Positions 1 through 8,246 of a DNA stretch of 15,666 nucleotides are shown here, one piece after another. The stretch covers positions 1 through 15,666 of the forward strand of contig CAWKAV010000031.1 of the NCBI GenBank assembly GCA_963847735.1. Reading direction: 5' to 3'. The first letter of the stretch is position 1, and every line of letters starts with the position of its first letter. The notes below the pieces were generated by a model that searched no databases, was not told the origin of the DNA, and saw nothing but the letters and a program-made list of their open reading frames with translations. This DNA is from CAWKAV01 sp963847735 (GTDB lineage: Bacteria; Desulfobacterota; Desulfuromonadia; Desulfuromonadales; BM103). The translations under genes and the position numbers were made by a program.

Positions 1-23
1 CAAGCAATTGTAACTTTTGAAAC

Positions 24-40
24 ATAAGATAATATCTTAT
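24..40. repeat. Perfect 8-1-8 palindrome
   Basis: ATAAGATA-A-TATCTTAT is a perfect inverted repeat with one central base, in AT-rich DNA that contains no open frame. It could be an operator for a gene lying off the left edge, but nothing in the window links it to a regulator. The rest of 1-313 holds no gene that I can see, only this palindrome and the terminator at 143-178. Confidence 0.35.
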
Positions 41-142
41 ATTGTTGCTCCTACAAATAAAACCTTGGGAAATGAAACTCAATTGAGGTGACTCTTGAGA
101 AGACTCTATATGCACATGCGTTGCAATTTTACTTAGACCCCG

Positions 143-178
143 AAAAAGAAAAGCCGAGCAGTTTCGCCTGCCCGGCTC
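143..178 (-). terminator. Rho-independent terminator of the tetR-family gene
   Basis: On the minus strand the arms AGCCGGGCAG and CTGCTCGGCT form a 10-bp stem with one mismatch and a 6-nt loop. A T-rich tract (TTTTCTTTTT) follows directly. It lies about 135 nt past the stop codon of the leftward regulator gene and is the first terminator-like structure after it. There is no T-run on the plus side, so it is oriented leftward. Confidence 0.65.
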
Positions 179-313
179 TTATCCAGCAGAAAATAAAATC
201 TTAAAGAGTTTGCTTCACAGATGAAACTGTTATAATAAGGGGCAGCGATTCCGATACAGTCGCATTTTCGTTCTCGACCTTCTGGTGAGCGAATTGCTTG
301 CTCTCTGCAATGC

Positions 314-970
314 TCAATCGGTCCTCATATCCATTTGCACCTGATTAAGCACAAAACTCTTTAGTATTGGGGTGGCCACCTCAATCATCCGCTCGACAGA
401 AACCGCCCTTTCCCGCCGCGTCCCGAAAAGCACGGTGGTCCCCTCTGCAAGCAGCAACAGAAAATGCACCAACTCCCTGATCGCGGCTATATCGACATGC
501 GGACGTGAACGCTGCAGCATATTCACCAGTCTCTCCATCAGTTCGTCGTAGAAATCATCGGCCTCATCCCGGATGACATTGTCGTGCAGCGCCAACGCCC
601 AGAGCTCGCGCGATACCCGCATCGTCTTTTCGTCAACACTATCCATCAACGCGAAATGAACCAACATCTCAACTTCCTTTTCGATCGGCACATTCGGACC
701 GGAGAGAAGAGTGTCAAGCTGACACAAATAGACATCCAAAAGTCGTTTAATAAGCGCTCTGAGCAAAATATTTTTTCTCGGAAAATGATAGGTCAGATTG
801 CCGGGTGAGATTCCGGCTGATTGCGCGACGAGACGCAACGTAAAACCGGCATAACCACTTGTAATGAGGACCTGTTGTGCAGCATCAAGAATCTGCACGA
901 TGGTTTTAGTGGAGACATCCTTCGGGCGAGGATTGTCTGGATGATTTTCCTTAAGGTTTTTGTCTGCCAT
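314..970 (-). CDS. TetR/AcrR-family transcriptional regulator
   Basis: This 218-aa protein is a typical one-component repressor: a DNA-binding N-terminus and a helical ligand/dimer domain. Residues about 22-70 form the TetR_N domain, with an AAQQVLITSGYAGFTL helix and the helix-turn-helix signature ending in SPGNLTYHFPRKNILL. Residues about 85-210 are the variable effector-binding part, so the inducer cannot be predicted. The gene is divergent from the exported-protein operon starting at 1171. The shared control region carries two tandem near-palindromes that overlap the operon promoter, which fits repression of that operon and probably of its own gene. No strong Shine-Dalgarno precedes the ATG at 970. 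The N-terminal 20 residues are polar and not part of the domain. Family assignment is secure; the target is inferred from position. Confidence 0.93.
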   Translation of the reverse strand: MADKNLKENHPDNPRPKDVSTKTIVQILDAAQQVLITSGYAGFTLRLVAQSAGISPGNLTYHFPRKNILLRALIKRLLDVYLCQLDTLLSGPNVPIEKEVEMLVHFALMDSVDEKTMRVSRELWALALHDNVIRDEADDFYDELMERLVNMLQRSRPHVDIAAIRELVHFLLLLAEGTTVLFGTRRERAVSVERMIEVATPILKSFVLNQVQMDMRTD

Positions 971-1000
971 AAAAAATTCAGTTTTACTCTTGAAATCCCA

Positions 1001-1028
1001 TTGACATTTAGTACGAACGAACTAATGT
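1001..1028 (+). promoter_or_regulatory. Sigma-70-type promoter of the exported-protein operon
   Basis: A perfect -35 hexamer TTGACA (1001-1006) is followed after 16 bp by TAATGT (1023-1028) as -10. Transcription would start near 1035 and leave an untranslated leader of roughly 135 nt before the ATG at 1171. The -10 element lies at the edge of the first operator palindrome, and the predicted start site lies inside the second. Bound repressor should therefore block RNA polymerase. Confidence 0.7.
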
Positions 1029-1047
1029 ATTAGTACAAACGAACTAA
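1008..1047. promoter_or_regulatory. Tandem TetR-type operators
   Basis: There are two 18-bp copies, TTAGTACGAACGAACTAA (1008-1025) and TTAGTACAAACGAACTAA (1030-1047), differing at one base and starting 22 bp apart. Each is an imperfect palindrome of the form TTAGTNCGNNCGNACTAA (the second copy has CA for the first CG), the size and symmetry usual for TetR dimers. The 22-bp spacing, about two helical turns, would place two dimers on the same face of the DNA. The neighbouring tetR-family gene and the overlapping promoter make these its probable binding sites. Confidence 0.75.
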
Positions 1048-1170
1048 TATACATGAAATAGTAGACTATTACCATCAAAACGTTCCCGAAAATTCCACGA
1101 CCAACCTTTTCGGCGGAGTCTTGGCAGCTATACATTATTTAAAACCCTAAAAATTTGGAAGGTGAAAATT

Positions 1171-2743
1171 ATGAACTTCAAAGCTCATGCAAAACTGCTG
1201 GCGATGATCTTGGCATTTTTCATTTACGCCGTCTCAGCTCACGCCGCGACACCAGCGAAATTGAAAATGACCACTGACATTCCCGAGTCCATCACCACGC
1301 CGGACCGCGTCGAGACGCGAATCGGCACCCTCAAGTTCTTCGATGGGATCCCCACCAAGGAGACGTCCGCCCTGGTCTACGACTACCTCGACTTCTCACG
1401 GGCCATGGAGACGTTTCTGAATGGGATCCCCGCCGCCTCCATTGAAGCACTCCGGCTTGGCGCGGCGTCGCTCGGGCAGAAGAACTCGAACCAGGTCCTG
1501 TACTTTGACGAGCTGATGGACAGCAAGGCGCTGTTTCTCACCGGCAACACCAGCACCGTCTACGCCATCCCCATTCTCGATCTCAAAAAGGATGGCCCGA
1601 CGGTGGTCGAGATCCCGGCCGGGGCCGGCCCGGGAACGGTGAACGACGCCTTCTTCCGCTTTGTGGTCGACATGGGTGCTCCCGGCCCGGACAGGGGCAA
1701 GGGCGGCAAGTATCTGATCCTGCCCCCGGACTATGAAGGCGACCTTGAAGGTCCCATCGGCGGCAAGGCACAGGTCATCGACGGCGAGACCTATTTCGTT
1801 GCCAAGTCCACCAGCTATGTGAACTGGATCGGATTGCGTGGATTCCTCGTCGACGGCAAGCCTGACGCGGCTGCCAAGATGTGGAGGGACGGCCTGAAGA
1901 TCTATCCCCTCGCCATGAAAGACAATCCACCGAAGATGGAATTCATCAGCGGCTCCGGCAAATCGTTCAACACGATTCATGCCAACAATTTCGAGTTCTA
2001 CGAGGAACTCCACACCGTCATCGAGCGTGAGCCCGTCGAGATGCTCGACCCCGAGCTGCGCGGACTCTTCGCCTCCATCGGGATCGAGAAGGGCAAGCCT
2101 TTTGCCCCGGATGCGCGGATGAAGAAAATCATGACCGAAGCGGTGGCGGTGGCCAATGCGACATCACGGGCCATTCTCTGGGATGAGCGCAACAAGGACG
2201 AGTTCCTCTACGAAGGCAGCTACTGGAAGCGGGGCTACGCCGGCGATTCCTACCAGTTCCTCAAGGATGAGGGCATGGGCGGGCGCAACCTGGATGCACG
2301 GACCCAGCTTCTACTACTTTGCCACGGTGAACACCCCGGCGATGGCGATGAAGTTGATCGGCGCGGGCTCACAATACGCCTGGGGTTATCTGGACGCCGA
2401 GGGCAACTACCTCGACGGCAGCAAGACGTACAAGATGAACATCCCCAAAGATGCTCCTGCCCAGAAATTCTGGTCGGTGTGTGTCTATGATCCCCAGACC
2501 CGCTCCATGCTCCAGACGGACCAGACCTTCCCGAGCAAGCAAAGCCAGCGCGACAAGCTGATCACCAACGACGACGGCTCGATCGATCTTTACTTCGGCC
2601 CGAAGGCTCCGGCCGGCAAGGAAGCGAACTGGATCCAGACTGTTCCCGGCAAGGGATGGTTCGCTCTTCTACGCCTTTATAGCCCCACCGAGCCATGGTT
2701 CGACAAGACCTGGCGACCGGGTGAGATCGAACTGGTTAAATAA
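1171..2743 (+). pseudogene. DUF1254/DUF1214 exported protein, frameshifted (copy A)
   Basis: I place the start at ATG 1171, with GGAAGG eight bases upstream, rather than the in-frame GTG at 1162. Residues 1-25 are a signal peptide ending SAHA, so the product is periplasmic. The first frame carries the DUF1254 part (ITTPDRVETRIGTLKFFDG, FLNGIPAASIEAL) and runs to about 2307. The family's C-terminal DUF1214 part then continues one base out of frame (FYYFATVNTPAMAMKLIGAG, ending WFDKTWRPGEIELVK at 2743). A single extra base near C2308 explains the break; without it the protein would be about 523 aa and align end to end with the intact copy at 6462. As written, translation would run out of register and stop at 2490. 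The biochemical role of the family is unknown. It is the first gene of the TetR-controlled operon. The break may be real decay or a sequence error. Confidence 0.85.
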
Positions 2744-2770
2744 AGAAACGCACAAACAGGCAGGCCAGCA

Positions 2771-2788
2771 GATGCGCTAACGCGCATC
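2771..2788 (+). repeat. Intercistronic hairpin
   Basis: GATGCGC-TAAC-GCGCATC is a perfect 7-bp stem with a 4-nt loop, located between the first and second operon genes. No T-run follows, so it is not a classic terminator. It may stabilise or delimit processed mRNA ends. The position is seen directly; the role is guesswork. Confidence 0.5.
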
Positions 2789-2802
2789 CCTGACTTCCTG
2801 CA

Positions 2803-2855
2803 TTAGCTGGATATTTTCTAATACACATCAACACAAAAAGGAGTAGAACAATATG
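2803..2855 (+). repeat. Duplicated gene leader, copy 1
   Basis: The 50 bases before the ATG at 2853, plus the ATG itself, match 4880-4932 without gaps at 46 of 53 positions. The match includes the invariant block TAATACACATCAACACAA and an AAGGAG ribosome-binding site. The similarity continues into the first codons (MKTN). The two downstream mature proteins are unrelated, so a leader and signal-peptide cassette appears to have been copied. Confidence 0.85.
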
Positions 2856-3683
2856 AAAACCAACCGCACAAAAGTCGTCGCCTTCACAACTGCGTTGCTG
2901 GTCGGCGCATGCTGCGCTTGGCCGGCCATGGCGGCGGATGACGACGCCGCGGCGCTGGCCAAGGCTGCTCAGAATCCGGTGGCGTCCATGATCAGCTTGC
3001 CGATGCAGCTCAATATGAACTTCGGCACAGGGCCCGAGGACGACCTGCAAACGGTGTTGAACATTCAGCCGGTCGTGCCGTTCTCTCTTGGCGAAAACTG
3101 GAATCTGATTACCCGGACCATCATGCCGGTCATCTCCCAGCCAGACTTCGGCGTCTACTCGACGCGGGAGAACGGCATCGGCGACATCCAGTTCTCCACT
3201 TTTTTGTCTCCAAAGGAACCCACGAGCGGTGGGTGGATCTGGGGTGCCGGCGCTATCGCCCAACTCGACACCGCAACCGACGACCGGCTCGGTCAGGGGG
3301 CCTGGGGACTGGGGCCGACGGCAGTGGCGCTGCGTATGTCCGGTCCCTGGGTGTATGGCGCGTTGGTGAACAACGTCTGGTCGGTCTCGGAGGACGACGA
3401 TCGCGGCAAAGTGAATCAGTTTCTCGCGCAGCCGTTCATCAACTACAACTTCCCCTCGATCCCGGGCCGCTACCTGACTTTTTCACCGATAATCACCGCC
3501 AACTGGGAGGCGGAGAATGGCCAGGAGTGGTTGGTCCCGCTCGGCCTTGGTATCGGCCAGATCACACGCTTAGGCACGCAGCCGGTGAATCTGCAGGCCG
3601 CGTTCTACTACAACGTCGAGCGGCCGGACGGCGCCCCGAACTATCAGGTGAGATTGCAAGTTCAATTCATGTTTCCAAAGTGA
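2853..3683 (+). CDS. Outer-membrane beta-barrel transporter-like protein
   Basis: The protein has 276 aa. Residues 1-27 are a signal peptide ending AMA; the mature chain begins ADDDAAAL. From about residue 45 on, short alternating hydrophobic/polar stretches (LQTVLNIQPVVPFSLGENW, WIWGAGAIAQLDTAT, YLTFSPIITANWEAE) separated by turns look like transmembrane beta strands, and the chain ends in an aromatic strand VRLQVQFMFPK, typical of barrel insertion. It resembles the family often annotated 'transporter' or 'neuromedin U'-like, related to the MetA-pathway-of-phenol-degradation outer-membrane proteins. Such proteins are thought to pass hydrophobic small molecules, but the substrate here is unknown. 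The start has a clear AAGGAG. It is the second gene of the operon, so it probably supplies the outer-membrane route for what the periplasmic partners handle. Confidence 0.8.
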   Translation: MKTNRTKVVAFTTALLVGACCAWPAMAADDDAAALAKAAQNPVASMISLPMQLNMNFGTGPEDDLQTVLNIQPVVPFSLGENWNLITRTIMPVISQPDFGVYSTRENGIGDIQFSTFLSPKEPTSGGWIWGAGAIAQLDTATDDRLGQGAWGLGPTAVALRMSGPWVYGALVNNVWSVSEDDDRGKVNQFLAQPFINYNFPSIPGRYLTFSPIITANWEAENGQEWLVPLGLGIGQITRLGTQPVNLQAAFYYNVERPDGAPNYQVRLQVQFMFPK

Positions 3684-3899
3684 CGGAAAGGTCGAGCGCT
3701 TGGTGCGTAGGATTCACAGCAAGCAACCGGAGTACATACAGCTGAAGGTGTTGTGGCAAACGGCTCTGTAAAATTAATACGGCCAATGGAAGGCATCGCA
3801 ATAAAAACAAATTGAAATTGGGAGCATCAAAAGGGCGGAATACAGCCCTGCATGGTTGGTGACTTTGAGCTGACTCACAAACTGATAAACGAAAACTTA
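3684..3899 (+). other. Gap inside the operon without a gene
   Basis: About 215 bases separate the barrel gene from the hydrolase gene. I see no start with a ribosome-binding site, no terminator and no promoter that I trust. The spacing is wider than elsewhere in the operon, so a gene or part of one may have been lost here, but no remnant is recognisable. Confidence 0.4.
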
Positions 3900-4841
3900 A
3901 TGAGTATAAAGAAGAAAAGCACTAACGTTATTGCTTTCGGAATAGTGTTGTTAGCCGCGTGGGTGGTTACGTCTGCGCAGGCCGCTTCTGAAATGTCGGC
4001 GAAGCGCATCGACTCTTCGACCACCGTTGCGGAGGGACCCGGGAGCAAATCTCACCTCGTCCATGTGGGCAATACCACCGTGGAGTATTTCAGCGTCGGG
4101 AAAGGCGAGACGGTTGTCCTGCTGCCGGGTGGTAGCCTGAGTGTGAACTACCTCGCGAATCTTGCCCGGTCGCTGGATGCGTCCGGCTACCGTGCAGTGC
4201 GGATCAATCCGCGTGGAGCGGGCGCGAGCACCGGCACGGTGCAGGGCGTGACCCTACACACTTTGGGAGACGATGTCGCCGGTGTGATCAAACAATTAGA
4301 CGCAGGTCCGGTTTGGGTTGCCGGGCATGCATTCGGCAACCGTGTGGCGCGGATGCTCGCCTCCGACCACCCCGAGCTAGTCAAAGGTGTCATTCTCCTT
4401 GCAGCGGGTGGAAAGGTCGCGCCGACTCCTGATGCACAGAAAGCCCTGGCCTCGATCTTCGATTCACGCACATCCGAGTCCGACTATCTGGACGCCATGC
4501 AATATATGGTGGGTGATCCGGCCGACAACGCGCTGGCTGGCGAAGCCCTCAAGCAAAGCCGGGCACCAAACGCAGGCCCCATCCAGCGCGCCGCGGGGAT
4601 GTCCACCAAACTCTCCGACTGGTGGGCGCCTGCCGGGCAGGTTCCCTTCCTTATTTTGCAAGGGGCAAACGATCAGGCCGCTCCTTTGCAAAACGGGGAG
4701 TTGCTCAAGGCCGACCTCGGAGATCGCGCCACCCTTGTAAACATTCCGAGCGCAGGGCATCTGATGGTAGTGACCAAGCCTGATGTTGTATCAGAAGAGA
4801 TCGTAAAGTTTATCCGCCAGTACGCGAATGCCGGCAAATGA
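3900..4841 (+). CDS. Exported alpha/beta-hydrolase-fold protein lacking the nucleophile serine
   Basis: I start at ATG 3900 because the following 28 residues are a clean signal peptide (basic MSIKKK, hydrophobic core, cleavage after SAQA). An upstream in-frame ATG at 3852 would bury it. The product is 313 aa. The fold is clear: strand and oxyanion loop VVLLPGGS, the NPRGAGAS segment, the nucleophile elbow VAGHAFGNRVARML, acid-bearing QGANDQAAP (Asp258) and SAGHLMVV (His287). The elbow reads GHAFG, with GCA for Ala144 where active members have Ser, so classical ester or peptide hydrolysis should not occur while the acid and base are kept. It could be a binding protein, an atypical enzyme or a decayed hydrolase. 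Ribosome binding upstream is weak. It sits in the TetR-controlled operon between the barrel and the second DUF1254 gene. Confidence 0.85.
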   Translation: MSIKKKSTNVIAFGIVLLAAWVVTSAQAASEMSAKRIDSSTTVAEGPGSKSHLVHVGNTTVEYFSVGKGETVVLLPGGSLSVNYLANLARSLDASGYRAVRINPRGAGASTGTVQGVTLHTLGDDVAGVIKQLDAGPVWVAGHAFGNRVARMLASDHPELVKGVILLAAGGKVAPTPDAQKALASIFDSRTSESDYLDAMQYMVGDPADNALAGEALKQSRAPNAGPIQRAAGMSTKLSDWWAPAGQVPFLILQGANDQAAPLQNGELLKADLGDRATLVNIPSAGHLMVVTKPDVVSEEIVKFIRQYANAGK

Positions 4842-4879
4842 ACCCTTTTTTCGCTTACTAAAAATTGAAGAGATCTATG

Positions 4880-4932
4880 TTAGCTGGATAGTTATTAATA
4901 CACATCAACACAAGAGGGAGCATAACAATATG
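4880..4932 (+). repeat. Duplicated gene leader, copy 2
   Basis: This is the partner of 2803-2855 (46 of 53 identical, no gaps) and ends in the ATG at 4930. The ribosome-binding site here is GAGGGAG. The similarity carries on into MKTN and a related signal peptide, then ends in the mature part. Confidence 0.85.
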
Positions 4933-6380
4933 AAAACAAACTGCGTGAAATTCATCGGCTTCACGATGATAGCGCTGGCATTGTGGGTTTTCACGACGGC
5001 GCAAGCACAATCCGTCATCCCAGCGGAAATGTCTAGCGACGCCAAGAAGGCGAGCATCACCACTCAGGAAGCAAGGCAACTCGCAGAAGAGGCCTATATC
5101 TTCGCCTACTCCGATGCTGGAAAACTACAAGACCATGTACGCGCAGGCGGTGAATGAAGATCTGCCCACCTTCGGGGCGCCCTTCAATCAATTCAGCCAC
5201 CGCAGACGCCTTTTAAGTCCCGAGTTTACCGACGTTGTAGCTCCCAACAACGACACCCTCTACTCGATGGCCTGGCTGGACCTTGGCACGGAGCCCGTTG
5301 TGCTCAGCCTGCCGGAGTTTCCGGATAAGCGCTACTACGTGATCCATATTGTGGATATGTACGCCTTCAATGTGGAGTACATCGGCGCTCGCACAACCGG
5401 CTATCAACCCGGGCGATACCTGTTTGCCGGCCCTGGCTGGCATGGCTCCATACCGAAGGGAATTGATGGGGTGCGCCGAACGGAATGCCGCTACCTTTTT
5501 CTCTTGGGACGCACAGCCGCAAAGGGGCCGGAGGATTTGCCCGCGGTCAACGCCCTGCAGGACCAGTATACTTTAACGCCACTACATGCCTACCTGGGGC
5601 AGCCTGCGCCAGAGCCAGCACCCACGCCCTCCTATCCCCGCGTATGATCCTGAAAAGGCTGCCTCGATCGAGTTCATCAACTATTTCAACTTCCTGCTGG
5701 GGCAGATCGAACCCGGCCCGGACGAACGTCCTCTGTTGGAGAAATGGGCCAGGATTGGCGTGCAGCCTGGAAAGCTCTTTGAGCCCGCTACTTTGGCGCC
5801 AGATGTGCGCAAGGCAGTTTCCGAGGGTGTCGCAACCGCGCATGAGAAGATCAAAGCTGAGAGTCTCAAGGTTGGCCGCAACGTCAACAACTGGTCGCTG
5901 ATCGCTGAGGGCTTTGGCTACCGCTCGATGGTGGGGGGCAAGAACCTGATGCGTGCCGCTGCAAATATGGTCGGCCTTTACGGCAACAATCCTGAGGAAG
6001 CCTACAACTTCAGCGGGGCCAAAGACAGTGCGGGCGAAACTCTGGACGCTTCAAAGCACGACTATGTCATCCATTTCGAGACCCCGCCGCCCGTGCAGGC
6101 CTTCTGGTCGGTGACGATGTACAAGTATCCTGAGATTCTATTGGTTGCCAACCCGATCGAGCGTTACTCGGTCGGAGACCGCACCCCGGGTTTCAAGACG
6201 AATGAAGACGGCTCGGTGACGATTCACGTGCAGCACAAATCGCCCGGCCCGGACAAGGAATCCAACTGGCTGCCTGCTCCGGATGGCCCCTTTGTACTGG
6301 GCCTGCGCATTTACTGGCCCGAACAGGATATTCTCGACGGCAAATGGCAACCTTCGGCAATCGAGAAGGTTAAAAAATAG
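4930..6380 (+). pseudogene. DUF1254/DUF1214 exported protein, two frameshifts (copy B)
   Basis: The start is ATG 4930 behind GAGGGAG. The first 26 residues are a signal peptide ending TAQA. The coding sense runs in three frames: 4930 to about 5109 (EARQLAEEAYIFAY), 5114 to about 5638 (MLENYKTMYAQAV, FTDVVAPNNDTLYSMAWLDL, YYVIHIVDMYAFNVEYIG), then to 6380 (PAYDPEKAASIEFINYFNFL, AFWSVTMYKYPEILL, ending AIEKVKK). Removing T5110 restores YPMLENY, and removing one C from the CCCC at 5636-5639 restores PAYDP, giving about 482 aa, a normal family length. This copy belongs to a different branch from copies A and C, with the EEAYIFAYPMLENYKTMYAQ opening. The product would be periplasmic, of unknown function. 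Both breaks are single extra bases; in the written sequence translation stops at 5157. Confidence 0.85.
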
Positions 6381-6461
6381 GTGGCCTTTCTTAGATACCT
6401 TCCAGAAAAAACTAAGAGGATCTCAAACCATCAATACAATCCAACTGGGAGATACTGAATT

Positions 6462-7982
6462 ATGAATATTAAACACCACATACCCGCGCTGCTGGTATCT
6501 GTCGCAGCGCTGTCCGTGACCCTCGGTTCCGCCTTCGCTGCAGAACCCAAATACAAGGCTGACGTGCCATCGAGCCTGATCACGCCCGACAAGGTGCAGA
6601 CCGAATTCCTCGGCGAACTCGAGTTCAAGGACGGCATGCCCAGCGAGGCGACCGTCCAGAAGACCTATGACTTCATCGATCTGGCGCGCGCCACTGAAGC
6701 GTTCCTCAATGGCATCCCGCCGACATCGATCTACGCCATGCTGGAAGGCATGAAGGCTACCGGCGCGAATCCGGGCGATCTGGTTCTTTGGAAGAATTAT
6801 GGTGACGCCCGCACGCTGGCCCTGACCTTCAATACCTCGACGCCCTACGCCTTTGCTGAAATCAATGTCAAAGCCGAGCCGGCCATCGTGGAAGTCCCGC
6901 CCGGACGTCTGGTCGGCGCGGTGGATGATGCCTTCTTCCGCTGGGTGACCGATCTCGGCTTGACCGGCCCGAACCAGGGCAAGGGCGGCAAGTATGTCTT
7001 TGTCGGTCCGGATTATAAGGGCGAGCTTCCCGACGGCTATCGCGTCGTGAAGACCCCCACCTACCGCAACTGGATGTTCCTGCGTGCGCTGGTCCAGAAC
7101 GGAGACGTCGAAACGGCCACCCTGGGCCTGAGGACGGAGTTCCGCATCTATCCGCTCTCGCAGCTGAAGAACCCGCCCAAGGGACGCTGGGTGGATGCTT
7201 CAGGTGCGAAGATCAACACCATCCATGCCAACGACTACAGCTTCTGGCATGAGTTGGACGCGGTGGTTCAATACGAACCAGGCGATGCCTTCAACCCCGA
7301 GCTGGTCGGCCAGTTTGCCGCGATCGGGATCAAGAAGGGCAAGCCCTTCGCGCCCGACGCCCGGATGAAAAAGATCCTCGAACAGGGCGTGGCCATCGGC
7401 AATGCCACGGCGCGATCGATCACCTTCCGTCCCCGTCTGGAGAGCGCCTATTTCTATCCCGGCAAGCGCCAGTGGTATTCCTGCTTCACGGGGGGCAGCC
7501 ACGAATTCATGAACAACGGCGAGCTGGTGCTGGATGACCGCATCATGTTCCACTACTACGCCACCGCCATCACGCCGGCCATGGCCAAGCCAGTAGTTGG
7601 CACCGGCTCGGCCTATGAGATTGGCGCCCACGATTCGGAAGGCCGCTACCTCGACGGCGGCAAGACCTACAAATGCACGTTGCCCGGCCCGGTTCCCGCC
7701 AAGGATTTCTGGTCCTTCGTGGTCTATGACAACCAAACCCGTTCGGTGCTGGAAACCGACCAGAAGTCCGGCGGCTTGGACAGCAACAACCCGTCCGTGA
7801 AGGCCAATGCCGACGGTTCCTACACCATGTGGTTCGGTCCTACCGCACCCAAGGGTCACGAAGGCAACTGGATCCAGACCATGCCCGGGAAGGGCTACAA
7901 CGTCCTGCTGCGCCTCTACGGCCCGCTGCAGGAGTGGTTCGACAAGACCTGGATGCCCGGCGATTTCGAGCCAGTGAAGTGA
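6462..7982 (+). CDS. DUF1254/DUF1214 exported protein, intact (copy C)
   Basis: This 506-aa protein has a signal peptide in residues 1-26 (MNIKHHIPALLV..., ending SAFA). DUF1254 occupies roughly the N-terminal half (LITPDKVQTEFLGELEF, ATEAFLNGIPPTSIYAML, VDDAFFRWVTDLGLTGPNQG) and DUF1214 the C-terminal part (IMFHYYATAITPAMAK, RYLDGGKTYKCTLPG, KDFWSFVVYDNQTRS, WFGPTAPKGHEGNWIQTMPG). GGGAG lies ten bases before the ATG. It aligns along its whole length with copy A (shared IKKGKPFAPDARMKKI-type and WFDKTWMPGD-type segments), so A and C are close paralogues. It is the last gene of the operon, followed by a terminator. The enzyme activity of the family is not established; the location is periplasmic. 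The intact frame shows what A should look like. Confidence 0.9.
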   Translation: MNIKHHIPALLVSVAALSVTLGSAFAAEPKYKADVPSSLITPDKVQTEFLGELEFKDGMPSEATVQKTYDFIDLARATEAFLNGIPPTSIYAMLEGMKATGANPGDLVLWKNYGDARTLALTFNTSTPYAFAEINVKAEPAIVEVPPGRLVGAVDDAFFRWVTDLGLTGPNQGKGGKYVFVGPDYKGELPDGYRVVKTPTYRNWMFLRALVQNGDVETATLGLRTEFRIYPLSQLKNPPKGRWVDASGAKINTIHANDYSFWHELDAVVQYEPGDAFNPELVGQFAAIGIKKGKPFAPDARMKKILEQGVAIGNATARSITFRPRLESAYFYPGKRQWYSCFTGGSHEFMNNGELVLDDRIMFHYYATAITPAMAKPVVGTGSAYEIGAHDSEGRYLDGGKTYKCTLPGPVPAKDFWSFVVYDNQTRSVLETDQKSGGLDSNNPSVKANADGSYTMWFGPTAPKGHEGNWIQTMPGKGYNVLLRLYGPLQEWFDKTWMPGDFEPVK

Positions 7983-8056
7983 TTTGTCCTTCTACATCAT
8001 GAGTAGGCCGTCTCTATCAGACAGCTAACGTCCCGGTTGCCGACTGCTATCCATTC

Positions 8057-8085
8057 AAAGCCTCTCCGCCTGGAGGGGCTTTTTT
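8057..8085 (+). terminator. Rho-independent terminator of the exported-protein operon
   Basis: AAAGCCTCTCC and GGAGGGGCTTT form an 11-bp stem with one G-U pair around a GCCT loop; the T-run (TTTTTT) begins within the 3' arm. It lies 75 bases after the last operon stop and ends the rightward transcription unit. Confidence 0.88.
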
Positions 8086-8246
8086 ATTGCCACTGGACAC
8101 CTTACCTGGTAATTTTCCTCGTTAGATTCAAGATTGTGGCAAGAAAGATGTACTTTTAATTATGAATACAAAATAGTATCTGCCTGTTTATCAGTCATGA
8201 TTGCTGTTCCTAGATTGAGTAATTTGGGCCAGCAAACCAGTTTCAG

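Noticed and set aside
3852..3899. Upstream in-frame start for the hydrolase
   Set aside because: It would add 16 polar residues before a clean signal peptide, so ATG 3900 is preferred.
7200..7859. 219-residue open frame on the minus strand
   Set aside because: It is antisense to the intact DUF1254 copy C, with no recognisable features. The same holds for 1396-2013 opposite copy A and 3233-3745 overlapping the barrel gene.
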